Source: Phragmites australis (Eukaryota; Streptophyta; Magnoliopsida; Poales; Poaceae). Taken from it: a stretch of DNA of 64,000 bases. Below, in pieces: positions 37,389 to 49,424 of this stretch. The notes beneath the pieces are model-generated. The model did no database searches and was not told the DNA's origin. It worked only from the letters and a program-made list of their open reading frames with translations. A program made the position numbers and the translations under genes. Positions within the stretch are counted from its first letter, which is position 1. Each line of letters opens with the position of its first letter. The stretch is from the NCBI RefSeq assembly GCF_958298935.1, contig NC_084943.1, positions 15,307,001-15,371,000 of the forward strand, given 5' to 3'.

Positions 37389-39996
37389 CCTTGGGGATGC
37401 CCGACACTCTTTGTGAAGAAGAAGGACCAAACTCTTCCATGTGTGTCGATTACCGTCCATTAAATGAAGTCAATATCAAGAACAAGCATCCGCTTCCTAG
37501 GATCGATATTCTATTCGATTAGTTGACATGTGCCCGAGTTTTCTAGAAGATTAACTTGAGGTTGGGCTACAATCAAATCAAGGTCCGACAGAAGGATATT
37601 CTGAAGACGGCTTTCTCCACCCGTTACGGACTTTATGAGTTCATCGCCATGTATTTCGACTTGACCAACACACCAGCATTCTTCATGTATTTGATGAACA
37701 CCATGTTCATGGAAGAACTTGATAGTGGTTTTCATCGATGACATTCTTATATACTCCAAGACTAAAGAGGAACATTCTGAGCACCTCCGTGTTGTTCTTG
37801 GCCAACTTCGAGATCACCAACTCTATGCCAAGTTCAGCAAATGTGAGTTTTGGCTCAAAGAGGTTGCTTTTCTGAGTCATGTCTTGTGAGAGAATGGTGT
37901 CACAGTTGACCCAAGCAAGGTGCATGATGTGCTCAATTGGGTTCAGCCTAAGAATGTCACCGACATCTGAAGTTTTCTCAGACTTGCGGGCTATTACCGC
38001 TGGTTCATCGAGAATCTCTCCAACATTGCCAAGCCAATGACTGAGCTGTTGAAGCAAGGCAACATGTTCAAGTGAATGTGAGTCAACTTTCCGAACCTTG
38101 AAGAAACTGCTCATGACTGCTCCCGTTTTCACTCAGCCTGAAATGGACAAGGGTTTCGATGTCTATTGCGATGCTTCTCGCATGGGCCTCAGATGTGTCC
38201 TTATGGAATAGGGCAGAGTTGTTGCCTATGCCTCATACCAGCTGAAGCGCCATGAAGAGAACTACCCGACCTAGGACTTAAAGCTTGCGGCAGTGGTGCA
38301 CGCTCTAAAAATCTGGCACCATTATCTGATCAGAAACTTGTGTCGTATCTTTACAGATCAAAAAAGCCTCAAGTACATATTCACTTAGGCAAACTTGAAT
38401 ATGAAGCAGCGAAGATGGCTCGAGTTGATCAAAGACCATGAGTTGGAAGTTCATTATCACCCCGGCAAGGCGAATGTGGTTGCCGACGCCTTAAGCTGGA
38501 AGGCTCATTGCAATTGTCTTATGGTCAAGCCTGGGAATGCCACACTTTGTGATGAATTCCAATGGCTTGGACTCAAAATGGTCCTAGATGCTTTCTTGCC
38601 AATTTGGAGATCAAATCCACTCTCTTGGATGAAATGAATAAGGGCATGGCCCAAATCCAAGATAAAATGAATGAAGGTAAGGCCACATGCTTTTCTGCGG
38701 ATGATCAAGGTGTTCTGTGGTTTACGAACTGTTTAGTGGTTCCAAAGGTCGAGGCGCTGAGGAAGAAGATTCTGGATGAAGCTCATGACTCTTTGTTATC
38801 CATCCATCCCAAAAGCAAAAAATATGTATCAAAACCTCAAGCCACGGTTTTGGTGAACTCGCATGAAGCAAGAAATCACTCGATATGTTGCTGAGTGTGA
38901 TGTCTGCCGAAGGGTGAAGGCCGAACATCTCAAGCCAGTCGGTATGCTCTAGCCTTTACCTATTCCCTCCTAGAAGTGGAAGAAAATTGGGACGGATTTC
39001 ATTACAGGTTTGCCGAAGACTTCTTAAGGGTATGACTTAATTTGGGTCATCATTGATCGGCTTACCAAGTCAGCGCATTTCCTTTCGGTAAAGACTCGGT
39101 ATGGTGCCAAGGACTATTCCAAAGAAAATCATTTCTGATCGAGGCACTCAGTTCACTTCTCATTTCTAGAAGAGCCTTCATGAGGCCATGGAAACCAAAC
39201 TCTTCCACAGCACAGCTTACCACCCTCAGACCAATGGTCAAACTGAGTGGGTAAATCAAATCCTAGAGGATATGTTGAAAACTTGTGTTCTCACCTATGG
39301 AAAGAGGTGGGATATTTGCTTGCCATTTGCCAAGTTCTCCTACAACAACAGCTACCAGGCGAGCATTGAAATGTCACCATTTGAGGCTCTTTATGGCCGA
39401 AGATGCCAAACGTTGTTGAATTGGTCCGAATCTGGCGAATGGGCTTTTCTAGACCCGAATTTGGTCAAGGAGGTAGAAGAGCATGTTCTAGCTATTCGGA
39501 AGTGTCTCCTCATGGCACAATCATGATAGAAGAGCTATGCAGATCGCCGCCGACGAGAACTTGTTTTTAAAATCAGAGATTTCATGTATCTCAAGGTGTC
39601 GCCTCTGAAAGGGGTTTGAAGATTTCAAGTCCGAGGCAAGCTAGCACCTCGATATGTGGGACCATTCCAAATTGATACTCGGCATGGAGAGGTAGCCTAT
39701 CAATTGGACTTGCCTCCGTCTCTCTTCGTCATGCACAATGTGTTCCACGTGTCGCAACTGAAGAAATGCCTCCGAGTTCCAACGGAAGTGATCAAAGTTG
39801 CCAACCAAGTGTTGCAATCGGATCTTTCATATTACAAGCGACCAATCCAAATCTTGGATGAAGTGGAACATAAAACACGGTGTCAATCCATCAAGTTCAT
39901 CAAAATCCAATGGAGTAACCACTCGGAAGACGAAGCGACGTGGGAGCGTGAAGATGAAATCTGCTCTGAGTATCCCGAACTCTTTGAGAGTTTGTA
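37389..39996 (+). pseudogene. Polyprotein 3' half of a Tekay/Del-like chromovirus, with chromodomain
   Basis: It begins abruptly within reverse transcriptase (PWG...LFVKKKD, then MCVDYRPLNEVNIKNKHPLP). Then come [13 protein letters not shown], a decayed DDILIYSK region, RNase H (FDVYCDASRMGLRCVLME, IFTDQKSLKYI), an integrase with ETKLFHSTAYHPQTNGQTEW, and a C-terminal chromodomain at about 39850-39996 (IKIQWSNHSEDEATWERED). The chromodomain marks the Tekay/Del-type chromoviruses, which target chromatin marks. Stops and frameshifts occur throughout. The gag, protease and 5' LTR are absent. Confidence 0.82.
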
Positions 39997-40475
39997 GAAG
40001 TCATTGTAATACTACATGTTTGGAACCTCTCTCATGCCTCTGTTCATCACCATGTTGAATGGAAGTTAAGTCTCAAAAGATTTGTGTTTGTATGTCAATC
40101 CAACCCAAAGCATGATGAGCCTGTTTTTGCTCTTTGCTAGCTCGCGGTCTAACCGGCACCCCTACCGGTCTGACCGCCAGTGGGCAGTCTAACCACCAAG
40201 AGACTTGTGGTCTGACCGTCAGGGCACAAAACTCTCTGTATAGATTTTGGTCTAACCGTCGTTTCCACGGTCTAACCAAGCCACGGTCTGACCGAGCCTA
40301 GCTGCGGTCTCATTGCCAGTTCACAGAGAGGCCCGATGGCTATCTTTTCGTTCCATCAATGAAATCCAATGTGATTCTTTCCCAATTGCAGAGGACTCTT
40401 TTCCATTTCATTGCTAGCACCTTCTCCCTAAGTCTACCAAATCTCAAGACGAGATTCTTCTTAGGTGGGGGGGGG

Positions 40476-41060
40476 AGGTTTGTCACGTCCCAAAAATGCT
40501 AATTACGTAAGTAAGAATGCGTAATCCTTATCGCATGTGTTTATGCATATTCATCTATTGAGAAACTAGTTAAACATGTTCCAAATACTTTAGAGATGGT
40601 TTAGAGCACCTTGGAGACTCCCTAAACACTTTGGAGAAGGAAGAGAATAGAAGGAGGATGGTGAAGGGAGACTTAGGAAAATTTCAGTAAAAGAACTCCC
40701 CTCATGGTCTGACCTGGCTCACCCATGGTCTGACCACTAGGTGTCCAGCCACGTGGGCTCACCATGTGTGTTCCCACGGTTTAACCGAAGCTCCGCGCTG
40801 TCTGACCACCAGAACACAACAGAGGCACCACTTAAGGCCTCAACCGGCCTCTCTCTTCCCCTCACTCTCATTAGCACTCTTTCTCTCTCTCTCACACACA
40901 CACTCCATCAAACTGTAGAGAGAGGGATTGATCTGTTCGTTGTGATCAAAGGCCAGAGATTGGACGTGGGAACCCCCATGAGCTTCCTAGAGGGCTTCCC
41001 CATGTCTTCCCCCTGTTCTCCCCGTCGGATTAGCTTTCCGGCCTTTTCTCCATCAGATGT
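40476..41060 (+). repeat. 3' LTR fragment of the Tekay/Del-like element
   Basis: A polypurine tract AGGTGGGGGGGGGAGG (40463-40474 region) is followed by TGTCACGTCCCAAAAATGC, the LTR start. The sequence parallels the minus-strand solo LTR 25498-24880, including the CTCTCTCTCTCAC stretch and ATGAGCTTCC...CTTCCCC. Similarity stops near 41060, so the LTR is truncated. Around 40140-40310 and 40700-40810 are short repeats of GGTCTGACC(GCCAG). Confidence 0.72.
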
Positions 41061-41569
41061 TTGAATAATCTGAAATGAACATAACACTAATCATAGTTAA
41101 CCATACATTAATCAGAAATCACAAATTCATGTTGACGTATAGGGAAAACGCATGCATAGCCCATCCTGTTACTAGGCTTTACTACTGACGTATGTGGTGT
41201 GTACTGTGGTGGGAGTAGCATTTTATCATATAATGCATCTGGGCCCAACATAGTACCTTCGTGTTAACCCACTTACATTTAGCAAGGACGAAAGTGTATA
41301 TATTGTGCTATGCACGAGTAGGCACCCCCTGCATGGGGCTAGGTTTTGAGAAAATTTTGTTCCTGAATGTGTTAGAGACATCCACTTTTTTTTTACTTAT
41401 ACAATTATATTAATCAGTTTAAAAACTAAAATGACTAACTTGTGGTAGCATCATACTAGGAAATAATGGTAAGCTTTGGCAAAGTGGACTTGTAAAACAC
41501 CACAGGTGAAGATATACCATAGACCAGTGCTTCCATAAAAAAAATTGAGGTTCTGTGAGAGGTTGCAGC
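41061..41569. other. Intergenic, no gene seen
   Basis: AT-rich sequence after the truncated LTR. A ~35-bp segment AATCACAAATTCATGTTGA (41123) recurs with few changes at 41947, so the region between was duplicated or flanked by a direct repeat. Confidence 0.4.
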
Positions 41570-41890
41570 TTTCTTAACCTATGTTAGTACTTAGTATTTC
41601 ATTACCACGACCATGATAAATGCTATGCACAGCCTTCTTAACCTAGGTCAGTACTCAATATTATGTTACCACAACCATGACAAAATGGCATGCATTATCT
41701 TATTTACCTTGTTAGTATTCAGTGTTGCATTACCACAACCATGACAAATGATATGGAAACCTTCTTAACCTAGGTCAGTACTTAGTAATCAGTATTGCGT
41801 TACCACGACCATGAAAACTGGTTCACATTATCTTCTTTACCTAGTCAGTGCGCAGTGACTCATTACCACAACCATGAAAAATGCTATGCT
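41570..41890. repeat. ~64-bp tandem repeat, five diverged copies
   Basis: Each copy has the pattern CTTAACCTAGGTCAGTA, then a short variable stretch, then TTACCACAACCATGA. The five copies differ at many positions, so the array is old. Confidence 0.8.
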
Positions 41891-43275
41891 TAATCAAGGT
41901 AGTGTAAGTCACATATTATACGCATTTCAGTTTCTATGCATCATAAATCACAAATTCATGTTGATGTACAGGGAAAATGCATAACTATGCACCTACAGCT
42001 CCGATGTAGCCAGCGACTAAAGGAAGGCAATGTTGATGACGGCAAGCAAAGGAACCAGCCAATGGGGGAGGGGACACCGGGGGGCACTGGACGTTGGAGC
42101 AATGATCCTTTACTCCAGCTTTGCCCAGTAGCTTCACACTCAGCAAGCAGCAACCAGCACACCACGTCGACGATGAGCTCGTGAATGCGCCGTCTGCCTC
42201 ATGCAACGCTTCATCCTCCTTCCCCTTCCGCCACCGTTGCTCCGCCTAGAGTGGACCAAGTGGACATCGCACAAGGATAGGAGAGCGCTTCACCATACCG
42301 CTGTCGCTATCCTCTCCTCTCGCTGTCACTACTACCTTCTCCTAAAGCAACTGCCTCCTACTGATGTCCCAGCCACTCTAGCCCCTAAGCGGAGGAGGCG
42401 CAAGGTGAGTGTGCGGACCTGCAACAGCTCAGGGGATGAAGGCGGACTGACGCGATGGATTGGAAGGGGAGGAGTGAGGCACCACCGATCCTACAGGAGC
42501 TCAAGTGCCTCTTGGGATGTGTGGCTCTTCGCCGTCTCCTTCTTCGGTGAAGCGTTGCCCAGCAGATGTACAGAATCGCTGCTCCACCGCCACTTCACTA
42601 TTGCTGCTGCCCTCCCTCCTTTCGCGTATGGAGGGTGCTGTGATTTGCGGAACCGCACCGAACGAATCCTAGTGAATTGTGGAATGGAAAGATCGCTATG
42701 GGTTGTTGCGATCATTGAGATCGGCAGCGAATCGACAAGATTGGAAGGGAATCGTCGAGAAGAGTGAAAGACGGAGCGATGGAGATCTGGAGGCAGCAGG
42801 GAACAAGATCAATGGGGATCGCCAGGGAACGTGATCAGTAACCGGGACTAGCCGGTTTCCTTTATTTTTTAATCGATGAAATCTTTTCTCTCTTAAAAAT
42901 GAAGGGATTAGATTAAATTGGCCTCTTACCTCCTAGGAGGTAACTGGAGTAACATAAAAGAGCCCAATTTAAATAAATTTAATTTTTTTTGCCGAGTACA
43001 TCCAATTACTGAGGGTGGCCAGTAAGCCCAAAAATCAGCGAAACTCAACTGGTTTTTGTAGAAATTGTTAACTCTGGTTGTAACATATTACCTCCATTCT
43101 TAAATAGATGTCGTTTAAGGAACTTAGTTTTGTTCTTAAATAGATATCGTTTTAGATTTCCTAGGTTGTGTTTTCCCAAATAGCCCATATTAAAAGTTTT
43201 TGGAAGTGGTTTGGGTGTTATTAATTGGAAATAAGAGTAATCAAGAGGAGTAGATATGTCAAAAGTGGGTGTATT
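41891..43275. other. Intergenic; GC-rich open frame and a MITE-like fragment
   Basis: The open frame 42201-42767 (188 codons, plus strand) is in a GC-rich patch, has no domain I recognise, and has an antisense frame of similar quality, so it is not called as a gene. Around 43090-43160 two copies of TTCTTAAATAGAT(G/A)TCGTTT resemble Stowaway-type MITE termini and probably mark a degraded copy. Confidence 0.4.
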
Positions 43276-43453
43276 CACTACAACAAAAATAATAATCCAT
43301 GCCGGGTCATCAGTGCCGACTAAGCCAGAATCAATATTGATGAAGCATTAGTGCCAGTTCGTAACTTCCCGCGCTTGATCAATGATTAAGCTGTGTTGAA
43401 CTGGGACTGATACTTCAGTGCCGGCTGGTAACAATGAGTCGGTATGATACTGA

Positions 43454-43810
43454 GTGTCAGTGCCGGTTCATGTTACAGGCTGGCACGATCATTATATATG
43501 TTGTCTGTGCGTTGATTGCAAGAAAGAGAAGCAATTCTCAGGCATAGAGCAGATCCGTGCACATTTATTTCGCAGGGGTTTCAAGCCTGGCTATATTCGA
43601 TGGACCGATCACGGTGAACATGAGGAGGTTGTGCATAAGGAGCATGACCCAATCGAAGAAAATAGAGGCAACGATATAATGGCTGATGAAGATATCGATA
43701 TGTTGGTGTTCGAAGATACTTTTGTTGGCAATGATGATGATGACCTAGATGAAATGTTGCGCAATGCGGAGGGAGGCTTCACCAGTGATAGGCAACATGA
43801 AAAGTTCTAG
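43454..43810 (+). pseudogene. Transposase-associated domain of a CACTA protein, remnant
   Basis: The 118-codon frame reads YICCLCVDCKKEKQFSG and then IRAHLFRRGFKPGYIRWTDH, the cysteine-containing transposase-associated domain (Pfam Transpos_assoc) found at the N-terminus of plant CACTA TNP2-like transposases. It is followed by an acidic stretch (FVGNDDDDLDEM) as in full-length relatives, then a stop. The catalytic domain does not follow, so this is a leftover after internal deletion. The true N-terminus may lie a few codons upstream of the first ATG. Confidence 0.78.
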
Positions 43811-44150
43811 CACAACATTGCCTAATATACAACAAAATGTTTTGTATAAAAAAAGAGAGTTGCTACATGTTACACTGGTCGGAAATGCTGTTCGTGGTAG
43901 AAAATGCTAGTCGTGGTCGGAAACGCTGGTCATGGTTGGAAGCACTGGTTGTAAAAAAAAAAGGAAAATAATATCAGTGCTGGCTGGGTTCTACAACCAG
44001 CACTGATGCTTTTATCAGTGCCGGATGTAGACCACACCTGGCTCTGATGCTAGCTGCAGCCTCCTCCATTCATCTCCAGACACAACCGCCAGTGCACCCC
44101 TCGCCGATGGCTTCCTCCACTCCTTGACACGCCTACCAATTCCATTGCCT

Positions 44151-45716
44151 CACCGATGCCGTCGTCCCGTCCCCAACGCCACCATCCCTGGAGCCCTGCT
44201 ATCCCCGTAGTCGACGCCGCCTTCCCCGGAGCCCCACCGTTCCTGTCATCGTCATCCCAGAGGCCGCCGTCTTCATCTCCGAAGCTGTCGTCCCCATCCC
44301 CGGAGCCCCGCCATACCCGGAGCCCCCCGTCCTCCTCTTCTTCGCACGCTGGACCACTACTTCCTCCTCCTTGACATCCTCATGGCAAGCAGCAGCGATA
44401 GTGGAGGTGGATGGCGTAGATCCAAGCAGCGTGGAGGCGGCTGTTGCATCCTATCCGGCTGTTCGGGTCTGGGTGACCTCCTTCGCACTCCTGACCTCAA
44501 GATCCTCGACGGCATATCCATGCCCTACCTAGAAGGGCCACGAAACACCTGGGTTAGTTCTCAAATTCTAGTTCTCCAATTATAGTTAGCAATTTCAGTT
44601 AGCCAATTTAGGTCCTGAAATTTGTACTAGCAATATAGTTGTGCTGCCTTGTTCTTAGAGATGTTTCTTAGGGTATTGGGTTCTTAAAGATAGTGTAACA
44701 GCATATGGCTAATGGTAATTCAAAGATTCTGAAGATCATCATTGAGTCATTATCCGCATGTTATTGCATCATTTTTATCAAATTTGAGTTACTAAACCCT
44801 AAACCTTTATGGTAGTCATTATATGTGGCCAATTTTAACTTAAACTTCAAATGGGCTAATTGATTTGGTATTGACTTTTTTTTCTCTAGGCATGTAGATA
44901 TACATGTGACTTGTCACAGGTACATCTGCATACTCAGTGATGAAAATCCCTTTGCTAGAAATTATAAGAAGGTTAGTTAATATTGCAGTTTGCAGTTAAC
45001 AAATTTTGACATGATTAAATTTAGAAACTAGCATGCTGATTGATGTAGATGCTTCCTCAACTACAATGGCTACATGACATTATTACGGATATTGGTGACA
45101 CACCACCTATGGTGATGACCACATTAGCTGATAACAATAAAATAAAAATCACTATCTCTTGTGGTTGCAGTACCTAAAGAAGGATATATCACTTTAACAA
45201 CATCTAGATTCAAAACAAACCAAATGCTTATGGCTGAAAGATCTGTTATCCATGCGCTTCAGTTGACCTGCAACTTGGATACATGGTTTCATATTACATC
45301 TATTTCAAATTGAAAGCGCTTGAACAAAATGAGGATGTGCTTGCAATGACTTCTAGGCTCTCGCGGTTACATGCAGCTGAAATGATTGGTGACATGAACC
45401 TGTAGCTTGTACCTAGGATTATTTCAATAATATTAAGTTTTTTCTCTATGTTGCTGCTCTTTGCCTGTAGGATTTTTATTGGAACATCCAGATGCAGACA
45501 GATCGTAGCTTGACTTCAATCTTACGTCTTCTTGCTCAGCGGTGGGGGTACACAGTGCTTGGCCCGCAATGCAGGAAGGTTTGTGAAGGAAACCAACAGT
45601 CACACCTTGAGTTTCGGTGTGATACCAATAGTTTCATTATCTACGGAAGTCCAATGGAACTTCTGTTTGAAGGAACGACTAATGCGCTCATTTATGCCCT
45701 GAACCATTTTGATTAA
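44151..45716 (+). other. Gene-like sequence inside the CACTA element, unidentified
   Basis: A proline/serine-rich start (44156-44374) is followed by a frame at 44382-44585 with MASSSDSGGGW and LKILDGISMPYLEGPRNTW. That is followed by GTTAGTT as a possible donor, an AG-bounded piece around 44921-44971 (ILSDENPFARNYKK) and GTTAGTT again, then a piece near 45048 (MLPQLQWLHDIITDIGD). A last frame at 45492-45716 has ILRLLAQRWGYTVLGPQ. The alternation of open segments and AT-rich spacers suggests a captured, decayed host gene. I do not recognise the family. Confidence 0.4.
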
Positions 45717-46104
45717 TATTTGGATTGAAATTTAAGATATGAACTATGCATTTAATAGTCTTTTATGTAATTTTAGAAATGCTTATAGTTTGAATTAATG
45801 TATTAGTGTTTATCGTGACTAAAATATCTGTTTATAAGTGAAATATATGTGAGTAAAGTATCTGTATATGTGCTTGTTATCTGTGATTGAATTATGAGTA
45901 AAATATTTGTATACGTGCTTATTATCTATTTTGTTTCCTGGATAAATGGGAACTAAAATCAACACTGATAATAAATATCAGTGTCGGTTCATAGGTTATT
46001 TAACAAAGAACCTACATTGATAATCATGTATTATCAGGGTTAGCTGGAAAACCACCATTGAAGTGGTTTTTGTGCTGGCACTAATGACATATTTTGTTAT
46101 AGTG

Positions 46105-46663
46105 ATTCTATGTGCTAAGGCTAAAATGATATCTAAATAAGAATTGAGTTGTAAACATGTACCTTAATTACGAACTATATACTCTATTTACTATATATTA
46201 AGTATGATTATAATAAATCTTTTCTCCTAAATAAAGAAAAAGCAATCGAACCTAGACATGACACGTGTCATGACACTTGACGTAAAGGAGGCCAATAGGC
46301 CATATATGCAAATATGACAAAGGAACAAACAGCTGGAGCCACGTGTCCATCTTTTGGGTTTTGGACCGCACATGATATATGTACACGGATGACGCAGCAG
46401 ATGCGCGAGCCGAGCCATGTGACCTTTATTTCTCTTGTACGTTCGTACACGTCATCACACAACCTAAACCATTTAAGTTTAAGACAATACGAGAGAGCCA
46501 TATTCATGAAACGGAATAGTACTAGTTAATAGCAGTGAGAGATCGATTAACGGATTAATACTTAATTAATCGCCTCCTTCGCTCATGACCAGCTGCATGT
46601 CGTCGTGCGAATATTAAAGCGCTATGCATGCATGCACACGTTCCTGGCCGTGCACCCACACGC
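46105..46663. other. Intergenic; 3' flank and probable 3' UTR of the SWEET gene
   Basis: No coding features. The 46560-46663 stretch directly after the SWEET stop would hold its 3' UTR. Plus-strand frames here are not supported. Confidence 0.5.
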
Positions 46664-49424
46664 CTAGACCAACTCCACGGCGGGGCCGTGGCTCACTTTG
46701 ACGTCGGCCAGTTCCCTGTTCTCCGCCAGCATCGCCTCGGCCCCGCATCTCCTGGGGACGCCCATCTCGGTGACCGGGGGCACCTCGGAGCTCTTTTCGG
46801 GGAGGGCGGGGCTGAGCTTGGTGATGTTGACGACGATGTGCTCCTCCGCCGCCGAGGGTAGCTTGCCGGCATCTTTACCCTCGGCGACCACCGGCGTCTT
46901 GTTCATGTAGAACACGTACAGCCCCATCTGTCCCACGCCGAACGCGAACCCAAGAATGTTTGGGAGCTGCAGAAACCAACCGTCTCGGATTATTAACACA
47001 TGGCCATCGATAATCCATTTGCAACAATCGCCGATCAGTATGAAAAGATCAATCAGGTAGGTGATTATATAATGACTAATTACCGCAACGTATTTGTCCT
47101 TGATGAGGAGGCCGTAGAGGAACCAGACGACGGCGCTGAGCGTGAGCGAGAGGGAGAGGGAGAAGGGCATGTACTCCACGCTCCTCGTCTGGACCACGCG
47201 CCTCTGCACGTACGAACACAAACGCATGAAAATCATTAGCTAGAGATCGTCACGACACGTACGGTTATGGAGTAGCTAGGGTTGATGGACGGAGATGCTC
47301 ACGATGATGCTGAGTGGCGCGACGAAGACGCTGACGGAGAAGCCGACGCAGACCCAGCCGAGCGAGACGACGCGCCTCTCGCCCTCAGAGAGAAGGAGGG
47401 TGAGGAGGAGGATGAGCCCGAACACGCCAACGTTGAGGAGGAGCAGGATCTTGACCGTGAACAACTTGGCCTTCTTGGGGGCGTAGGCGAGGTACATGAC
47501 AATGTAGACGGTCTCGATGACGCAGCCGGCGGCGTTGATGGTGATGAGGAGGCCCTCGTTGGTCTTGATCAGCGCGTAGTAGATCCACAGCGTCGCGCTG
47601 AACAGCGCCACCACGTAGGGCACCGACTGGAAGCCCTCCGTGGACTTGCTCTTGTAGATGCGGTAGAACGTCGGTCTGCGCATACAAATTGTATACAGTT
47701 AATTGTAACACTATAGTCAATTTGAAATGATTTGTGATGTTTATCATTGAATATGAAATGAAAATTTAGTGAAGGATTAATTGATATAAGTCACTTACAT
47801 TGGGGCCATGTAGGTCATGAAGGAGATGACGTTGCCTGCAACCGAAAAAGGGCGCTAAAGATCAGCCGTTTGCAAAAGTTGGCAAAGAGCCCAAAGCTAT
47901 CTAGGCAATTGAGATAAGTTCTGATAAGCTGGCACGTTACATCTTCGGCCTAAGCTTGCGCGCCTTCTTTTGTGTACAAAAGATTGGCAATGCTTTGTTG
48001 TTTTAGCTATGTACTAGCCCTTTGTGTTATGGTGCACTATGACGTCATCACTACTTACAGTGATGTACTAGGCAAGGTAGATTGCTAGCTCGACAAGTAG
48101 TAGTCCATGATAAGAAATGAAGCCTAGCAAAAGCATCAAGAGATAATTGAAGCTAGTGATGCTTTTTAAATTTGTGCACTGAGTAAGGACACAGAAACGT
48201 CTCAATTTTGGAAAATATTTGGAAGTTAGCACAAGCTCCACTACAATTGATGGATGATCATCCAGATGCAACCCCCACTAAGTGGCTTCTGTGTACTATC
48301 ATGCACTAGCAACTAAGAATTAAATGACGATCAGATGTTTTTGGAATCACACACTACATAGAAATAGCAATAACAGACATAGCATCACATACACAGATAG
48401 TTATTTAAAAGCTGTCACTGATAAATTATATATAGACGGTTGACACGAAAAAGTGTTTGTGATATTTTCAGTTGTCTAGAAGAGCGAGAATACATAGACG
48501 GTTTTACTAAAAGACCGTCTATGTGTTGACGGCTCCTAGACATAGACGATTTTCTTAAAAAATCATATGTGTATTTTTGAACAACACATACGGTTCTGTA
48601 TGAAAAACCGTTTATGTCTAGTAGCCATCTACATACAGACAGCCTTTTAGTAATGCCATCTGTGTGTTCTCTCTTCTAGACACAGACGGTTTTTTATAAA
48701 TATTTGTCTGTTTCTAGATGATCAACACAAATATTTTTTTTAAATATCTGTCTGTAGTGTATATTTAAAAATTCATAAAATATTAATATAAAGTCAGATG
48801 AGGAAACTTTTTATATGTAAATTATAGTTTTCGATAAGATCTACAACTTTGTACTTTATAACCTTTTCATTCGAAGTTATTAAATGCCCAAATAATTATC
48901 CAACGTTTTGAATAACAAGGGTTAAAAGGATAAAATATTCTATTGCTATTAGCAATGATGTACATATGAGACGGTAAGGAAGCTACGCGTGAGGCATGAG
49001 ATTATGTATTTGATGCCTACAAATCACGTGACTTGTGACACGCGAGGAGGTGGTTCGGTTGCAATTTTTCAGTTTTCTTACATTGAAAATATTTTTTTTT
49101 CTAAAACTAATATCACAAAGAGTTTTTATTAAAAACCGTCTGTGCTATGTCATATTACAGACGGATGGTTACTCGTCTATGGCAAACTCGATATCACAGA
49201 CACTTTTGCACAAACGGTTTCATATACATTAAAAACCGTCTGTGATAGTGTGATATGTGGTAGTGACAATTATAGCAATATGTAAAGTGCAAGAGAAATG
49301 AAAATAAAAGGACTTTAAAGATGAGCAATTCATGGGCATGCATGCAGCTCTTGTTTGTGATAGGTAACATACCTAGGAGGCCAAAGGCAAATGCCCAAGG
49401 GTGCTGCAGGGATAGGCCAGCCAT
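46664..49424 (-). CDS. SWEET13: SWEET sugar transporter, clade III, SWEET13-like; five exons
   Basis: Plasma-membrane sugar (sucrose) uniporter of the SWEET/MtN3 family; clade III members export sucrose for phloem loading and seed filling. Exons: 49424-49373, 47835-47799, 47675-47303, 47203-47084 and 46966-46664. All borders are GT-AG, phases agree, and the CDS is 885 nt for 294 residues, the usual family length. The start is [18 protein letters not shown], identical from memory to rice SWEET13. The first MtN3 repeat (about residues 9-95) has [20 protein letters not shown] and WIYYALI; the second (about 130-215) has [31 protein letters not shown] and [20 protein letters not shown]. The 37-nt exon 2 is a hallmark of the family. 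The C-terminal tail (residues 216-294) is hydrophilic and the least conserved. Intron 1 (1537 bp) is enlarged by a CACTA-type insertion. No stop or frameshift is seen. SWEET14 is the nearest alternative; the C-terminal region and first exon favour SWEET13. Confidence 0.95.
48352..49265. mobile_element. CACTA-type non-autonomous element in SWEET intron 1, 914 bp
   Basis: The left end is CACTACATAGAAATAGC; the reverse complement of the right end is CACTACCACATATCACAC. A perfect 3-bp duplication ACA flanks it (48349-48351 and 49266-49268). AGACGGTTTT-type motifs and their complements repeat near both ends (for example 48493, 48675, 49133 and 49232), as expected for transposase binding sites. No coding sequence. 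It accounts for more than half of intron 1. Confidence 0.9.

Larger units (their letters stand above)
43276..46104 (+). mobile_element. CACTA (En/Spm) element, 2829 bp, non-autonomous
   Basis: The left end is CACTACAACAAAAATAATAA; the reverse complement of the right end is CACTATAACAAAATATGTCA. A perfect 3-bp duplication ATT flanks it (43273-43275 and 46105-46107). Subterminal repeats of TCAGTGCCGG(C/T) and their complement lie at both ends, as in CACTA families. Inside are a transposase N-terminal remnant (43454-43810) and unidentified gene-like sequence (about 44150-45716). The full TNP2-type transposase is absent. Confidence 0.9.

Noticed and set aside
42201..42767. 188-codon open frame as a host gene
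   Set aside because: No recognisable domain, GC-rich patch, antisense frame of similar quality, no clear promoter or splice context.
46664..47236. Single 190-codon minus-strand frame spanning two SWEET exons
   Set aside because: It reads through the 117-base intron 47083-46967; the true product is spliced.
47282..47716. 144-codon plus-strand open frame rich in Asp/Glu
   Set aside because: It is the antisense of SWEET exon 3, which has GT-AG borders and clear family motifs.
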